Notes under the pieces: model-generated
The model's database searches: none
Told to the model about the DNA's origin: nothing
What the model saw: only the letters and a program-made list of their open reading frames with translations
NCBI GenBank assembly: GCA_028280145.1
Contig: JANQMM010000025.1
Span: 1 to 19,828, forward strand
Length of the DNA stretch: 19,828 nt
Direction of reading: 5' to 3'
Source: Minisyncoccota bacterium
GTDB taxonomy: Bacteria > Patescibacteriota > Minisyncoccia > Phycocordibacterales > JACZSL01
In this document: positions 1-8,616 of the stretch, in pieces
How positions within the stretch are numbered: position 1 is the stretch's first letter
How the letters are laid out: every line of letters begins with the position of its first letter
Made by a program: the position numbers and the translations under genes

Positions 1-1
1 G

Positions 2-2029
2 GCAAGTACTGATGCCACGGTGTGGGTGGAAGTGCCGGAACTCTCGGCAGGCGGAACCACGACATTGTATATGTATTATGACAATAGTAGTGCCCTTGAT
101 GGAGGTGTCGGGACAACCACATTTGCACTCTTTGATGATTTTGAATTAACCGCTATCGGTGATTATTCCGGAGATACGAGCCTCTTTGAGATTGACGCTT
201 CATTTAACTATCAAGGGTCAAATGGTCTTGGTGCGTCAGCAGGAAATGAAACAAATCAGACAACAGACGGGGTATACAAAACCGGTTCAACAGCAGGTCA
301 GGGAACGACTTTCCGCTATTTCCAATACATTGATCTGACAAGTGGTGGCGATGATGAGCCGTGTACACTTTTTGCGGTTCAGTCGCCGGGAAGCAGTAAC
401 AACAATTATGCGGTCTGTCTTGATCCATTTGATACCGATCAAATAGTAATTGCCGAAAACGTATCGTCAAATGACGGTAGTGGCACGACCCTTGCAACTG
501 AGAATGTCACCTTTACTATCGGGTGGTATGAAGTAGAGATCGATTGGCTTACTGACAATACAATCAATGTTACGGTGTACGACGACGGTATATTCTTTGC
601 TTCCACAACAGCGACTGATTCGACGCATACAAGCGCGGGAGGTTTTGGCTTCTCATTCTGGGCTCAAAACGGCGGATGGGATCTCTTTACTGCACGCACA
701 TATATCAGCAGTGATCCATACTATACATTTGGTATTGAACAGGGACGCGGTGGTGCAACCTGGAAAGCTGCTGAAGACACAGTACTTACGAACCAGGAAA
801 TCAACCAGTCACTGCGGGCTCGATTTACTGTTTACAATACAGGGGCAAATCTCATAGATCAGAATTTCAGGCTTGAGAGCGCACCGAAGGGAGGCTACGC
901 TAGTTGTGAAGCGGTGCCAAGTGTAAGCTATAGCACTGTTCCCGACGAGACCGGTGGGTGTGGAGTAGCAGCTGCATGTATGGCAACGTCCTCACAATTC
1001 ACCAACCTTGCTTCAACCACTAATCTTCTAAGCCAGCCAGCCGGCTCGATCTTCACGCAGGGTCAAATAGTTGAAGACCCATCAAATCAAACGGGAGATA
1101 TAGACATTCCAACAAACCATATTACAGAGGTTGAATACGCCTTCAGACTTACCAGCAACGCCTCTGATAATGCGTATTGTTTCCGTCTTAGCAATGCCGG
1201 GACTCCTCTTGATAACTATGCAAATGTCGCAGAAGTACAAGCACGATTCGATCCGATACTTACAAACTTCACACTAAACGGCGCGCAAGACATTGTGCTT
1301 ACGCCGGGTTCAACTACGACCGTTTATGCAACCGGTACGGTGATCGACTTCAACGGCTTTAGTGACATTGATTATGCAACAACGACCATATATAGAAGTG
1401 GTGTCGGGGTAGGTTGTAGCCCGGATGAGAACAATTGTTATGAAGTAGCAAGCACGTCATGTTCATTCTCTAGCTGTTCCGGCAACAGTTGCGAACTGCA
1501 ATGTGCGGCTGATATGCAATTCTTTGCTGATCCGACTGATGCGGGCACGTATGTGGCCGAAGACTGGCTTGCAGAAATGTCAGTATTTGATGCTGCAGGA
1601 GCCGAGGACACAGTATTTACGCTCGGTGTTGATGTACTCACTCTTCGTGCACTTACCGCAAGTAGCACCATTCCATACGGGTCACTTGCAGTGGATGATG
1701 ATACTGGAAGTTATAATGCGACGACAACAGTAACAAATGATGGAAACGATAACATTGACGTCTCTCTTTCCGGAACGAATCTCACCTTCGGGGCAAGTAG
1801 TATTGGAGTCAGCAACCAATTGTATGCAACAAGCACATTCACCTACAGCGCATGCGGTGTCTGCAACAGCCTTTCATCAACACCGACACAACTTGAAGTT
1901 GACCTCATTAAACCGACGTCATCAACAACACCGATCAGAGACGAAGTGTATTGGGGACTATATGTTCCACCTGGCGTGGCAGCTGCAACACATGAGGGAA
2001 CAAATACGTTTACCGCGGTGGGAGACTAG
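2..2029 (+). CDS. Secreted DUF2341-type surface protein (5' partial)
   Basis: The reading frame is open to the left edge (it can be read from base 2), so the true start and any signal peptide lie outside the window; the GTG at 20 is an internal valine. The first ~35 visible residues match the end of a DUF2341-type domain (pattern VWVEVPELSAGGTTTLYMYY). A beta-rich lectin/LamG-like stretch follows (roughly residues 36-245), then repeated beta-sandwich segments with paired cysteines, for example around CSPDENNC and CSFSSCSGNSCELQC. There is no C-terminal transmembrane helix or sorting motif; the protein ends in GTNTFTAVGD. It is probably extracellular, with an adhesive or structural role. The last ~280 residues resemble the end of the protein at 6602-8485, so the two are partial paralogues. 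The specific ligand is unknown. The stop is TAG at 2027-2029. Confidence 0.8.
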   Translation, partial: ASTDATVWVEVPELSAGGTTTLYMYYDNSSALDGGVGTTTFALFDDFELTAIGDYSGDTSLFEIDASFNYQGSNGLGASAGNETNQTTDGVYKTGSTAGQGTTFRYFQYIDLTSGGDDEPCTLFAVQSPGSSNNNYAVCLDPFDTDQIVIAENVSSNDGSGTTLATENVTFTIGWYEVEIDWLTDNTINVTVYDDGIFFASTTATDSTHTSAGGFGFSFWAQNGGWDLFTARTYISSDPYYTFGIEQGRGGATWKAAEDTVLTNQEINQSLRARFTVYNTGANLIDQNFRLESAPKGGYASCEAVPSVSYSTVPDETGGCGVAAACMATSSQFTNLASTTNLLSQPAGSIFTQGQIVEDPSNQTGDIDIPTNHITEVEYAFRLTSNASDNAYCFRLSNAGTPLDNYANVAEVQARFDPILTNFTLNGAQDIVLTPGSTTTVYATGTVIDFNGFSDIDYATTTIYRSGVGVGCSPDENNCYEVASTSCSFSSCSGNSCELQCAADMQFFADPTDAGTYVAEDWLAEMSVFDAAGAEDTVFTLGVDVLTLRALTASSTIPYGSLAVDDDTGSYNATTTVTNDGNDNIDVSLSGTNLTFGASSIGVSNQLYATSTFTYSACGVCNSLSSTPTQLEVDLIKPTSSTTPIRDEVYWGLYVPPGVAAATHEGTNTFTAVGD

Positions 2030-2141
2030 GCCGAAAGATCATACGACACATGAATTAAGAACGAATTATAAAATATCAGGGTAAAGTATACTGAATATAC
2101 ATCACATACTCCACAGTAGGGGAACCGGTTGTATGCAAAAG

Positions 2142-2150
2142 TGGTATCAT
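2142..2150 (+). promoter_or_regulatory. Extended -10 promoter of the FN3/ABC operon
   Basis: TGG followed by TATCAT gives an extended -10 element (TGnTATnAT type), with no good -35 hexamer at 16-18 bp. The predicted transcription start, about 7 nt downstream, falls at ~2157, only ~6 nt before the ATG at 2163. This favours 2163 over the in-frame ATG at 2133, which lies upstream of the promoter element. Confidence 0.5.
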
Positions 2151-2162
2151 AAAAGTACAGAC

Positions 2163-3659
2163 ATGACATTCCGCAAGAAACAAAATAACAGTTTTGTTCT
2201 CCTTTTTGGTGTATGTATTGGTATTTTTGCGACCATAAGTCTGCCGAATGTGTGGGCACAATTTCCTGATATGATCGCGCCGGAGATCATTGATGTTGAG
2301 ATCGTCGATATACAGGAAACCGAAGTTACTATCATGTGGACCACCGATGAGCCGGCCGACTCTCTCATTAACTATGGCCTCCATGATGATTACGGGATTG
2401 TTCGCGACCCGCTTCCTGATCGGACAGAACATGAGATCGTACTTGACAGGCTTGATCCGTCAACAACCTATCATTTTCGGGTTGTTTCTATTGATGATGC
2501 CGGAAACCAGGCGATCTCGGGGGATTTTAGATTTACCACCCCCGGCATTGAAGTTGAGAATATTGAACAGGTGCCGACTGTTGAGGAGCGTGCCATAGTC
2601 GAGCAAGTTGTCGAAAATTTGCAACAACTGGAAACAACTGAAGCCGTAGAAGTCATTCAGGAACAACTGGAGATCAAGGTTGAAGGTGTGACAGAAGATC
2701 TTACCATTGTTGGTCCACCGGAGGTGCAGGTGTTTACAACGCGCGCAATTGTCACCTGGGTAACCGATCGCGAGTCTGATTCGAGCGTTTCGTTTGTTGA
2801 TTCGGCAAATTACGATCCGCTCTCGGCAAATCCGTATCGATTCACACAATCAAGCGATGACGAATTGGTTACAGAGCATCGCGTGGAGATCATTGGCCTT
2901 GAGCCGTTCACAGATTACCATTTTCAGGTTGAGTCTACTGATAGTCTCGGCATCAGTGGGCGAAGCGGTGATTTTACCTTTAAGACAAAGGCGGTGCTTC
3001 CGGAGATTCTCAATCTTCGTACTTTGAAAGTGGAAGAGACGTCTGCAACACTGGCCTGGAATACGACTGTTCCGGCATCGACTGTTATTGAATACGAAGA
3101 CCTGGATACGGGGGAGAAACGCTCTGTGGGAGACCCGTCTCTCGTCTCGGATCACCAACTTCGTATTTCTGATTTGACCCTGGGCACCCAGTATCGTGCA
3201 GTTGTTATCGCAGAAAACTCGGGAGGTGACCGTGTGCGGAGTGACCCGATCACGTTTGTGACAGTACGAGATAGAGAGCCGCCGATCATTTCGAATGTAA
3301 CAAATGAATCAACACTATTTCCTGGTGATGAAGCAAGAATACAAACGATCGTTGCGTGGGATACTGATGAGCCGGCCGTGTGTATATTTAACTATCGGGA
3401 GGGAATTGCGCCGGGCGTTGATACCAATGTTATCGAGCCTGAGGACGAAAACCCTCTCGAGCGACATGTGCAGGTGATCGTCGAATTCAATCCGTCCACA
3501 GTGTACAAGTTTTGGGTCACTTGCGTTGATCCGTCGGGGAACGAGGCACGCACAGAAGATTTTGTGCTCTTTACGCCAACAAAGGAGAAAAGCATTATCG
3601 ACATCATTATTGAGAACTTTGAAGCGAGTTTCGGGTGGGTGAAGAACATCGGCCTCTAG
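2163..3659 (+). CDS. Secreted protein with four fibronectin type III-like domains and a helical linker
   Basis: A 498-residue secreted protein. The start at 2163 gives MTFRKKQNNS followed by a hydrophobic stretch ending near VWA|Q (residues 10-32), a standard signal peptide; the in-frame ATG at 2133 would add ten residues but precedes the likely promoter. Four FN3-like sandwiches follow at about 39-127, 184-276, 279-368 and 372-471, with typical signatures such as LDPSTTYHFRVVSIDDAGN and FNPSTVYKFWVTCVDPSGN. Between the first and second lies a Glu/Gln/Val-rich probable helix (about 136-172). The C-terminus (about 476-498) could form an amphipathic helix; no clear membrane anchor is seen. It ends 21 bp before an ABC ATPase gene, so it is probably co-transcribed with it. 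In this position it might act as an extracytoplasmic partner of the exporter, as MacA does for MacB, but it is not homologous to MacA by eye. Confidence 0.8.
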   Translation: MTFRKKQNNSFVLLFGVCIGIFATISLPNVWAQFPDMIAPEIIDVEIVDIQETEVTIMWTTDEPADSLINYGLHDDYGIVRDPLPDRTEHEIVLDRLDPSTTYHFRVVSIDDAGNQAISGDFRFTTPGIEVENIEQVPTVEERAIVEQVVENLQQLETTEAVEVIQEQLEIKVEGVTEDLTIVGPPEVQVFTTRAIVTWVTDRESDSSVSFVDSANYDPLSANPYRFTQSSDDELVTEHRVEIIGLEPFTDYHFQVESTDSLGISGRSGDFTFKTKAVLPEILNLRTLKVEETSATLAWNTTVPASTVIEYEDLDTGEKRSVGDPSLVSDHQLRISDLTLGTQYRAVVIAENSGGDRVRSDPITFVTVRDREPPIISNVTNESTLFPGDEARIQTIVAWDTDEPAVCIFNYREGIAPGVDTNVIEPEDENPLERHVQVIVEFNPSTVYKFWVTCVDPSGNEARTEDFVLFTPTKEKSIIDIIIENFEASFGWVKNIGL

Positions 3660-3680
3660 TCAAAAACATAACAGGGAACA

Positions 3681-5009
3681 ATGGCAAGACCATACATTTT
3701 AGCAAGAGACTTAGAAATAACGTATAACGCTGGCAAGTCCAACGAGTTTAAAGCTCTTACTGGTGCGAACACCGACATCTACAAAGGAGAGTACATTATT
3801 CTCTTTGGTCCTTCCGGGTCCGGTAAGTCGACATTGATGTATGCGGTTATGGGGTCACTACCGCCAAGCGGTGGTTCACTTCTCATCGGGGGCGATGACA
3901 TTTACGCATACGAAACTGAAAGGCGAACGTACTATCAAAGGAATGTGATGGGCATTATTTATCAGCAATTTAACCTCATCCCATCACTTATTGTGCGTGA
4001 CAATGTCGCACTTCCACAGATATTTGCAGGTATCGACAAAAAAACCCGCGACAGAAGAGCGCAGGCAATTTTGGATCGATTTGGTGTAGGTATGGTCGCA
4101 GATAAAATCCCGGCCATGCTCTCTGGTGGCCAACAACAACGTGTATCCGTGTCTCGTTCGATGGTGAATGATCCGGAAATATTGCTTGCCGATGAGCCGA
4201 CCGGAAACCTCGACTCCATCTCAACAGAACAAGTGATGAACAAAATTCGTGAGATTAATCACGAAGGCAAAACGATCATGATGGTCTCCCACAACGCGGC
4301 CCACCTCCCTGAAGCTCACAGAGTGTTCTATATTCGCGACGGGAAAATTGTTCGTATGGTGGTAAATCCGCAACGAAAACAAATCAAGAAAGTCGAAGAA
4401 GGTGAGACACTGGTAACAGAGCTTGAACAGTTAGCGCGCCTCTATCCGTATGATTCGCTTGAAATGTTGCGTGTTCGCAGTATTCGCAATTACATCACAC
4501 AAGACTTTAATTTTGATCAGCTTGAGCGGCTAAGTGCATTTATCGAGCGTCTCGTGCTCGGCAAGATGAGTCGTTCTCAGTTCATACATCTGCTTGCACA
4601 AAAATATAGCGATGGAGGGATTGGTGTAAATAAGATTGAGGCGAAGAATATGGCAACACGAATCCAAAAAATTCTGGATGCGTCACAGGATATCAGGAAG
4701 TTTAGAAGCGGACGAAATCTTGATCTGGCCTTTATTTACCAGCACAAATTCCTCAAACGTATAGAAAGACATCTTTTGAAAGAATTTGGTATCAAGCTTT
4801 CAGTTAATCAGCGTACGAATCTTGAAGATGCACTGCTCAATCGTCTCTCGGGAGCGATTACGGACGATGAGTTGATTCAGTCGTTTTCCGTAAGCGGTAA
4901 GCTTGGTGGGGTCGGTTTGCACATTAAAACAGCATACAAGGTCGCTTCATATTTTGAGAAATTACTTGCCCAAGGAGTATCGCATGAGCATGTTGGCGGA
5001 GAAGTATAG
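3681..5009 (+). CDS. MacB/LolD-type ABC transporter ATP-binding protein with duplicated C-terminal extension
   Basis: A 442-residue protein. Residues 1-225 are a complete ABC ATPase of the MacB/LolD/FtsE class: Walker A GPSGSGKST (43-51), Q-loop YQQFN (94-98), signature LSGGQQQR (147-154), Walker B ILLADEP (167-173) followed by TGNLD, and H-loop histidine 204 in VSHN. Family members normally end near residue 225-240; this one continues for another ~200 residues. The extension is charged and helical and holds two copies of a ~67-residue unit (about 266-332 and 363-429), each with a short GG[IV]G motif followed by a helix. It acts on the cytoplasmic face, driving the permease encoded at 5209-6420. 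Translation probably starts at ATG 3681, with a weak AGGGA 3 nt upstream. The nucleotide-binding call is firm; the substrate is unknown. Confidence 0.92.
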   Translation: MARPYILARDLEITYNAGKSNEFKALTGANTDIYKGEYIILFGPSGSGKSTLMYAVMGSLPPSGGSLLIGGDDIYAYETERRTYYQRNVMGIIYQQFNLIPSLIVRDNVALPQIFAGIDKKTRDRRAQAILDRFGVGMVADKIPAMLSGGQQQRVSVSRSMVNDPEILLADEPTGNLDSISTEQVMNKIREINHEGKTIMMVSHNAAHLPEAHRVFYIRDGKIVRMVVNPQRKQIKKVEEGETLVTELEQLARLYPYDSLEMLRVRSIRNYITQDFNFDQLERLSAFIERLVLGKMSRSQFIHLLAQKYSDGGIGVNKIEAKNMATRIQKILDASQDIRKFRSGRNLDLAFIYQHKFLKRIERHLLKEFGIKLSVNQRTNLEDALLNRLSGAITDDELIQSFSVSGKLGGVGLHIKTAYKVASYFEKLLAQGVSHEHVGGEV

Positions 5010-5208
5010 TGATATGAGCAATACAGAGACACTTTTAAAGAACAGGATAGGGTGGAGCTCAAACTCCTTGTTCGTGTGGTTTGTGAGGTTTTGTCAACAT
5101 AAGCGAATGGTCGAAAATCAATGTATTGTTATTGGAAGTGATGCACAGACAACTCGAAGCAAAGAAATTACCAAGTTCACTTCACACGTTAAATAATCTT
5201 ATTTAGTA
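5010..5208. other. Gene-free spacer inside the ABC transporter operon
   Basis: This 199-bp stretch between ATPase and permease holds no recognisable gene, RNA or terminator. After the ATPase stop (TAG TGA) its reading frame stays open for 29 more codons to TAA 5100-5102, giving a charged peptide (YEQYRDTFKEQDRVELKLLV onward) without a start codon. It is probably non-coding, or a relic of a longer ATPase end. An open frame with ATG 4984 (to 5196) yields no protein-like sequence. Confidence 0.35.
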
Positions 5209-6420
5209 ATGAGAGCCGTAGACGTTGCACAACTATCTACCCGAATGTTCAAAACGAATCCACTTCGTACGTGGCTTACCATTTTAGGTATGGGTGTTGG
5301 CACCGGTGCGGTGGTTATTCTCGTCGGACTCGGATTTGGTTTGCAAAAAATCATTCTTGAGGAAATTGTCTTTGGCGAGCAACTGCTCTCACTTGATGTA
5401 TCAAATCCTGCAAGTGGTGCAGTCGAACTTAATTTAAGGACAGTATCGGATCTCTCGAATATTGAAAACGTTCTGAATGTCGCGCCGCGGGCGAGTTTTC
5501 CCGCACTTATCACGTATGAAGGACTTACCGGAAATGTGTTTTTGCAGGGAATAGACCCGGAATATCTAAGTTACGCGGGTATTGGTGTGGTCGCCGGCAC
5601 CAGTTTTGAGGTTGATGTGGACGAGAATAATAGTGATGAAGTGCTGATCTCCCAGTCTGTTCTGAAGTTATTTGGTGTAGAACAAGCGGAAGAAATTATC
5701 GGAAAAGAAGTTACTTTTCGAGTACTTGTCGCAGAAGAGAATGATGCAACAAAGGTTAGGGAAATTAGCATTCAAAAGAGGTATCGCATTAAGGGTGTTT
5801 CAAACGAGGAAGGGTCTCTTACTGCGACGATGATGTTGAATGAGCTTTCGAATTATGTTGAAGCGCGGGTGTTTGATCGCGCGCAAGTGCGTGTGGCAAG
5901 TAATGAATTTCTTGATCCCGTGGAGGCGGAAATCGTAGAGAGCGGTTTTCGTGTAACCGCTCTTTCCAAAACGGTTGAACAGGCTACAAAGATTTTCCAG
6001 GGATTGCAGTTTGTACTCGCCGCATTCGGAGGTATTGCACTTGTTGTCTCTGCCATTGGTATGTTCAACACCATGACCGTTACTCTTTTGCAGCGGACAA
6101 AGGAGATAGGTATTATGCGTACAATCGGTGCGTCCCCGTTCGATATCAAATTGCTTTTCGTAACGGAATCAATCGTGGTGGGATTTCTCGGTGGCGTTGT
6201 TGGTATCACCATAGGCATTTTTGTGGGAGTTACGATGAATTTTGGCCTCAATCAATTGGCGCAAAACTTTGGAGGAGATGCGGTGACCTTATTTCACTTC
6301 CCGCTCTGGTTCATTACCTTTATCGCCATATTCTCGGCTGTAGTCGGGTATTTAACCGGTATTTTCCCCGCTCGTCGTGCAGCAAGCCTCAATCCGCTTG
6401 ATGCGATTCGATACGAATAG
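5209..6420 (+). CDS. MacB/FtsX-family ABC transporter permease
   Basis: A 403-residue membrane protein with the MacB/LolC topology. One N-terminal transmembrane helix (about 22-44) follows the motif NPLRTWLTILGMGVG. A large extracytoplasmic MacB_PCD-like domain occupies about 50-260, and three C-terminal helices lie at about 266-288, 320-345 and 365-387. The FtsX-domain motif RTKEIGIMRTIGAS (296-309) and the terminal PARRAASLNPLDAIRYE are typical of the family and form the coupling surface with the ATPase. It lies 199 bp after the ATPase stop with no recognisable gene between, and pairs with it as the membrane half of the transporter. MacB-class machines usually move lipoproteins, peptides or drugs by mechanotransmission; the substrate here cannot be told. 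No clear Shine-Dalgarno precedes ATG 5209, which follows an A/T-rich stretch. Confidence 0.9.
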   Translation: MRAVDVAQLSTRMFKTNPLRTWLTILGMGVGTGAVVILVGLGFGLQKIILEEIVFGEQLLSLDVSNPASGAVELNLRTVSDLSNIENVLNVAPRASFPALITYEGLTGNVFLQGIDPEYLSYAGIGVVAGTSFEVDVDENNSDEVLISQSVLKLFGVEQAEEIIGKEVTFRVLVAEENDATKVREISIQKRYRIKGVSNEEGSLTATMMLNELSNYVEARVFDRAQVRVASNEFLDPVEAEIVESGFRVTALSKTVEQATKIFQGLQFVLAAFGGIALVVSAIGMFNTMTVTLLQRTKEIGIMRTIGASPFDIKLLFVTESIVVGFLGGVVGITIGIFVGVTMNFGLNQLAQNFGGDAVTLFHFPLWFITFIAIFSAVVGYLTGIFPARRAASLNPLDAIRYE

Positions 6421-6526
6421 TGGGTATAACATTGTTGATATGCATGTTGAAAAAATCGGGTAAAACAGTGCATGTCAGGGGCAGAAAACTGTGTATAACT
6501 GCAACGCGGAGCGAGTATAAAATCGG

Positions 6527-6532
6527 TATACT
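6527..6532 (+). promoter_or_regulatory. Possible -10 element upstream of the 6602 gene
   Basis: TATACT lies in an A/T-rich 181-bp gene-free stretch (6421-6601). Additional TATAAA-like hexamers lie at about 6516 and 6553, so the exact promoter is ambiguous. No convincing -35 was found for any of them. If TATACT is used, the 5' leader would be about 60 nt. Confidence 0.3.
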
Positions 6533-6601
6533 AGAGTCAAGTATTCTGTCGTTATAAAATATCTTTAGTTTAGTATTTGACTGGGTATTTATTCTTTTTT
6601 T

Positions 6602-8485
6602 ATGCGGCTTTTTGATAATCCAAACAGTACAGCGGGGAAGATGACTGTTTCGCTATTGATCGCAGGATTTGCGGTTTTTCTTGTGCTTTTCTCTTTTGAT
6701 CTCCAACATGAATACGTAGTGCAAAAAGTACAAGCTCAAGACTATGCAACAACGACAGTACAGGTACTAAATACGCCACCGATCTGGACATTAAATGCCC
6801 AGGAGGAAGCGCCTGGTTCTGCAACAAGCACTCCGACGAATGCGACCTCAAGTCTTAATTTTATTGCGATTGGAACTGATTCGAATGCTGAGGACTACTT
6901 CCTCATTATTTGCTCAACAGCTACCGCACCAACGGCAAATGCTGATGCGCCACCTACATGTGACGGGGGTGCGGCAAATACGTGGGCTGTCTCACCGACG
7001 ACAACAAGCGGAACTGTAGCTACAGCAACATACGCCACTCTTGTCTCGGACAACGAAGTAAACGAATGGTGGGCGTCTATTTGTGATGCGAATACCGGAA
7101 CACCTCGCTGTAACACACAGATACAGCAGGGCGATAAGGCGAATGACACTGCAACCTCATCTCCATTTCACGTGAACCATCGTCCGAATTTCACTGTTGC
7201 GTCAAATACAGGGCCGGTTGATCCCGGTTCACCTATTGTATTTACGAGCACTTCATCTGATCCTGATGCGCTTGGGGGCGATACGGTACAGCTGTTCGTT
7301 TGTAGAACGCAGGCATTTGATTATACAAACCTACTCTGTCCCGGAGGCGCGTGGGCGACGAGTACTGCGGCCGGTCAGGATGTGGCAACAACGACAACAA
7401 TCCAGATACCAACACAGGATGGTCAATACAACGCCTATTTCTATGTTGTTGATAACCACGGCTTTGCAACACTTGAGGGCGTGACGACGGCGCAGGCGAC
7501 AAATTCACCGTTTACGGTCAACAATGTTGCCCCTACTGTTGCAACAGCAACAATATCGCTTAACTATGGCGGTCCAATGGCTCCTACGGTGCCGGAAGGA
7601 GAAACCACCGGGTTTACCCTGACCTTCAAAGTTAGAGACAACAATAGTTGTGTTGCAAACGCATCAACTACCGATGAGTTCAACTCGGCAGTTGTCGGTA
7701 TTTATCGCTCGGGAGTGACCTCTGCAAACTGCGATGAAGGCAGTGAATTTGACACCAACTCTTGTTACCATACGGCGACAGGGACGGCGTGGTGGAATAC
7801 AACACTTGTGGCAACAACGACCGATACGTGTACCGGTCCGGATGACCTTACTCGTGACTATGAATTTACATTTCCACTTTGGTACAACGCAGACCCGACA
7901 GCAGGTGCGAGTTTGACCGATTCGACATGGTTTGCAGAGAACTGGATTGCCTCGGTCATTGTTGATGATGATGATTTTGCCACAAGTACCGTTGCAACCT
8001 CCTCAGGTGTTGAGATGAATGCACTTTCCGCCTTTGACGTTGTTCAGACGAGTATTTCGTATGGTTCTCTTGAACCGGGAAACACCACGACACCGGTTCT
8101 CGGCGCACCAGTAGCAACAACGACCGTGCGTGCGCTTGGAAATATTGGAATTGACCAAAACTTGCTTGGTGAGGACATGTGTTCCTACTACCAAACATTT
8201 GGTGATTGTTGGACGCACTCATCGACCTCAACCATTGGCGCAGAGCAGCAACGATACAGCACCACAACAGATACATATATTCAAGCAACAACTGACGGCA
8301 ACGTTATTTCATCCACAACACCAAGTGAGCTGGAAGTCAACGTTCCGAAAACAACATCCACCTCAAGTCCGGCAACAGGGGACATTACATGGGGTATCGC
8401 AATTCCTGCAAGCATCACTTTCTCAGGAACGTACTTCGGTCAAAACACTTTCCAGGTGGTACCGGGTGAAGCTCAAGACTGGTAG
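6602..8485 (+). CDS. Large secreted surface protein, paralogous at its C-terminus to gene 1
   Basis: A 627-residue protein with an N-terminal hydrophobic segment (about 14-34) after MRLFDNPNSTAGK; a cleavage site near VQAQ (about 43-46) is plausible, so it is probably secreted. The mature part is very rich in Thr, Ser, Ala and Asp. It appears to contain several beta-sandwich domains with Cys pairs (for example FLIICSTATAP, CDGGAANTWAV, CDANTGTPRC). From about residue 310 to the end it shares order and motifs with the C-terminal part of the protein at 2-2029: an IYRSGV segment followed by Cys-x(7-9)-Cys, WFAENWIASV versus WLAEMSV, [SP]YGSL, and a closing WG[LI]x[VI]P...NTF. No C-terminal anchor is seen. 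I do not recognise a named family; a structural or adhesive cell-surface role is inferred. Confidence 0.78.
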   Translation: MRLFDNPNSTAGKMTVSLLIAGFAVFLVLFSFDLQHEYVVQKVQAQDYATTTVQVLNTPPIWTLNAQEEAPGSATSTPTNATSSLNFIAIGTDSNAEDYFLIICSTATAPTANADAPPTCDGGAANTWAVSPTTTSGTVATATYATLVSDNEVNEWWASICDANTGTPRCNTQIQQGDKANDTATSSPFHVNHRPNFTVASNTGPVDPGSPIVFTSTSSDPDALGGDTVQLFVCRTQAFDYTNLLCPGGAWATSTAAGQDVATTTTIQIPTQDGQYNAYFYVVDNHGFATLEGVTTAQATNSPFTVNNVAPTVATATISLNYGGPMAPTVPEGETTGFTLTFKVRDNNSCVANASTTDEFNSAVVGIYRSGVTSANCDEGSEFDTNSCYHTATGTAWWNTTLVATTTDTCTGPDDLTRDYEFTFPLWYNADPTAGASLTDSTWFAENWIASVIVDDDDFATSTVATSSGVEMNALSAFDVVQTSISYGSLEPGNTTTPVLGAPVATTTVRALGNIGIDQNLLGEDMCSYYQTFGDCWTHSSTSTIGAEQQRYSTTTDTYIQATTDGNVISSTTPSELEVNVPKTTSTSSPATGDITWGIAIPASITFSGTYFGQNTFQVVPGEAQDW

Positions 8486-8489
8486 TTAA

Positions 8490-8516
8490 GAGAATCCCCA
8501 ATTCTCCCATTTTACG
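8490..8516 (+). terminator. Weak candidate terminator after the 6602 gene
   Basis: GAGAAT (8490-8495), loop CCCCA, ATTCTC (8501-8506) form a perfect but short 6-bp stem, followed a few bases later by TTTT. The stem is A/T-rich and the T-run is short and displaced, so this is only a possible intrinsic terminator. Confidence 0.3.
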
Positions 8517-8558
8517 GCTATTTTATTAGATTTTTTGCTGTTTTTACCCGTGTTCCTG

Positions 8559-8567
8559 TGGTAAAAT
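8559..8567 (+). promoter_or_regulatory. Extended -10 promoter upstream of the WxLIP-like gene
   Basis: TGG followed by TAAAAT is an extended -10. No matching -35 is visible at the usual distance. The predicted transcription start near 8574 leaves a leader of about 43 nt before ATG 8617, and no Shine-Dalgarno is visible in it. Confidence 0.45.
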
Positions 8568-8616
8568 AAGGTCACCACTTAATCCGCTACAGTGGTGTGT
8601 TTTGACTGTATTTTAA

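Noticed and set aside
2086..2100. GTATA-CTGAA-TATAC inverted repeat between gene 1 and the FN3 gene
   Set aside because: Only a 5-bp A/T stem; too short for a terminator or a convincing operator.
2133..2162. Upstream ATG adding ten residues to the FN3 protein
   Set aside because: It overlaps and precedes the extended -10 at 2142-2150, and the shorter form already has a standard signal peptide.
4903..5196. Open frame overlapping the ATPase end and filling the spacer before the permease
   Set aside because: Most of its first part is a shadow of the ATPase gene; the rest has no recognisable protein character and no start signal.
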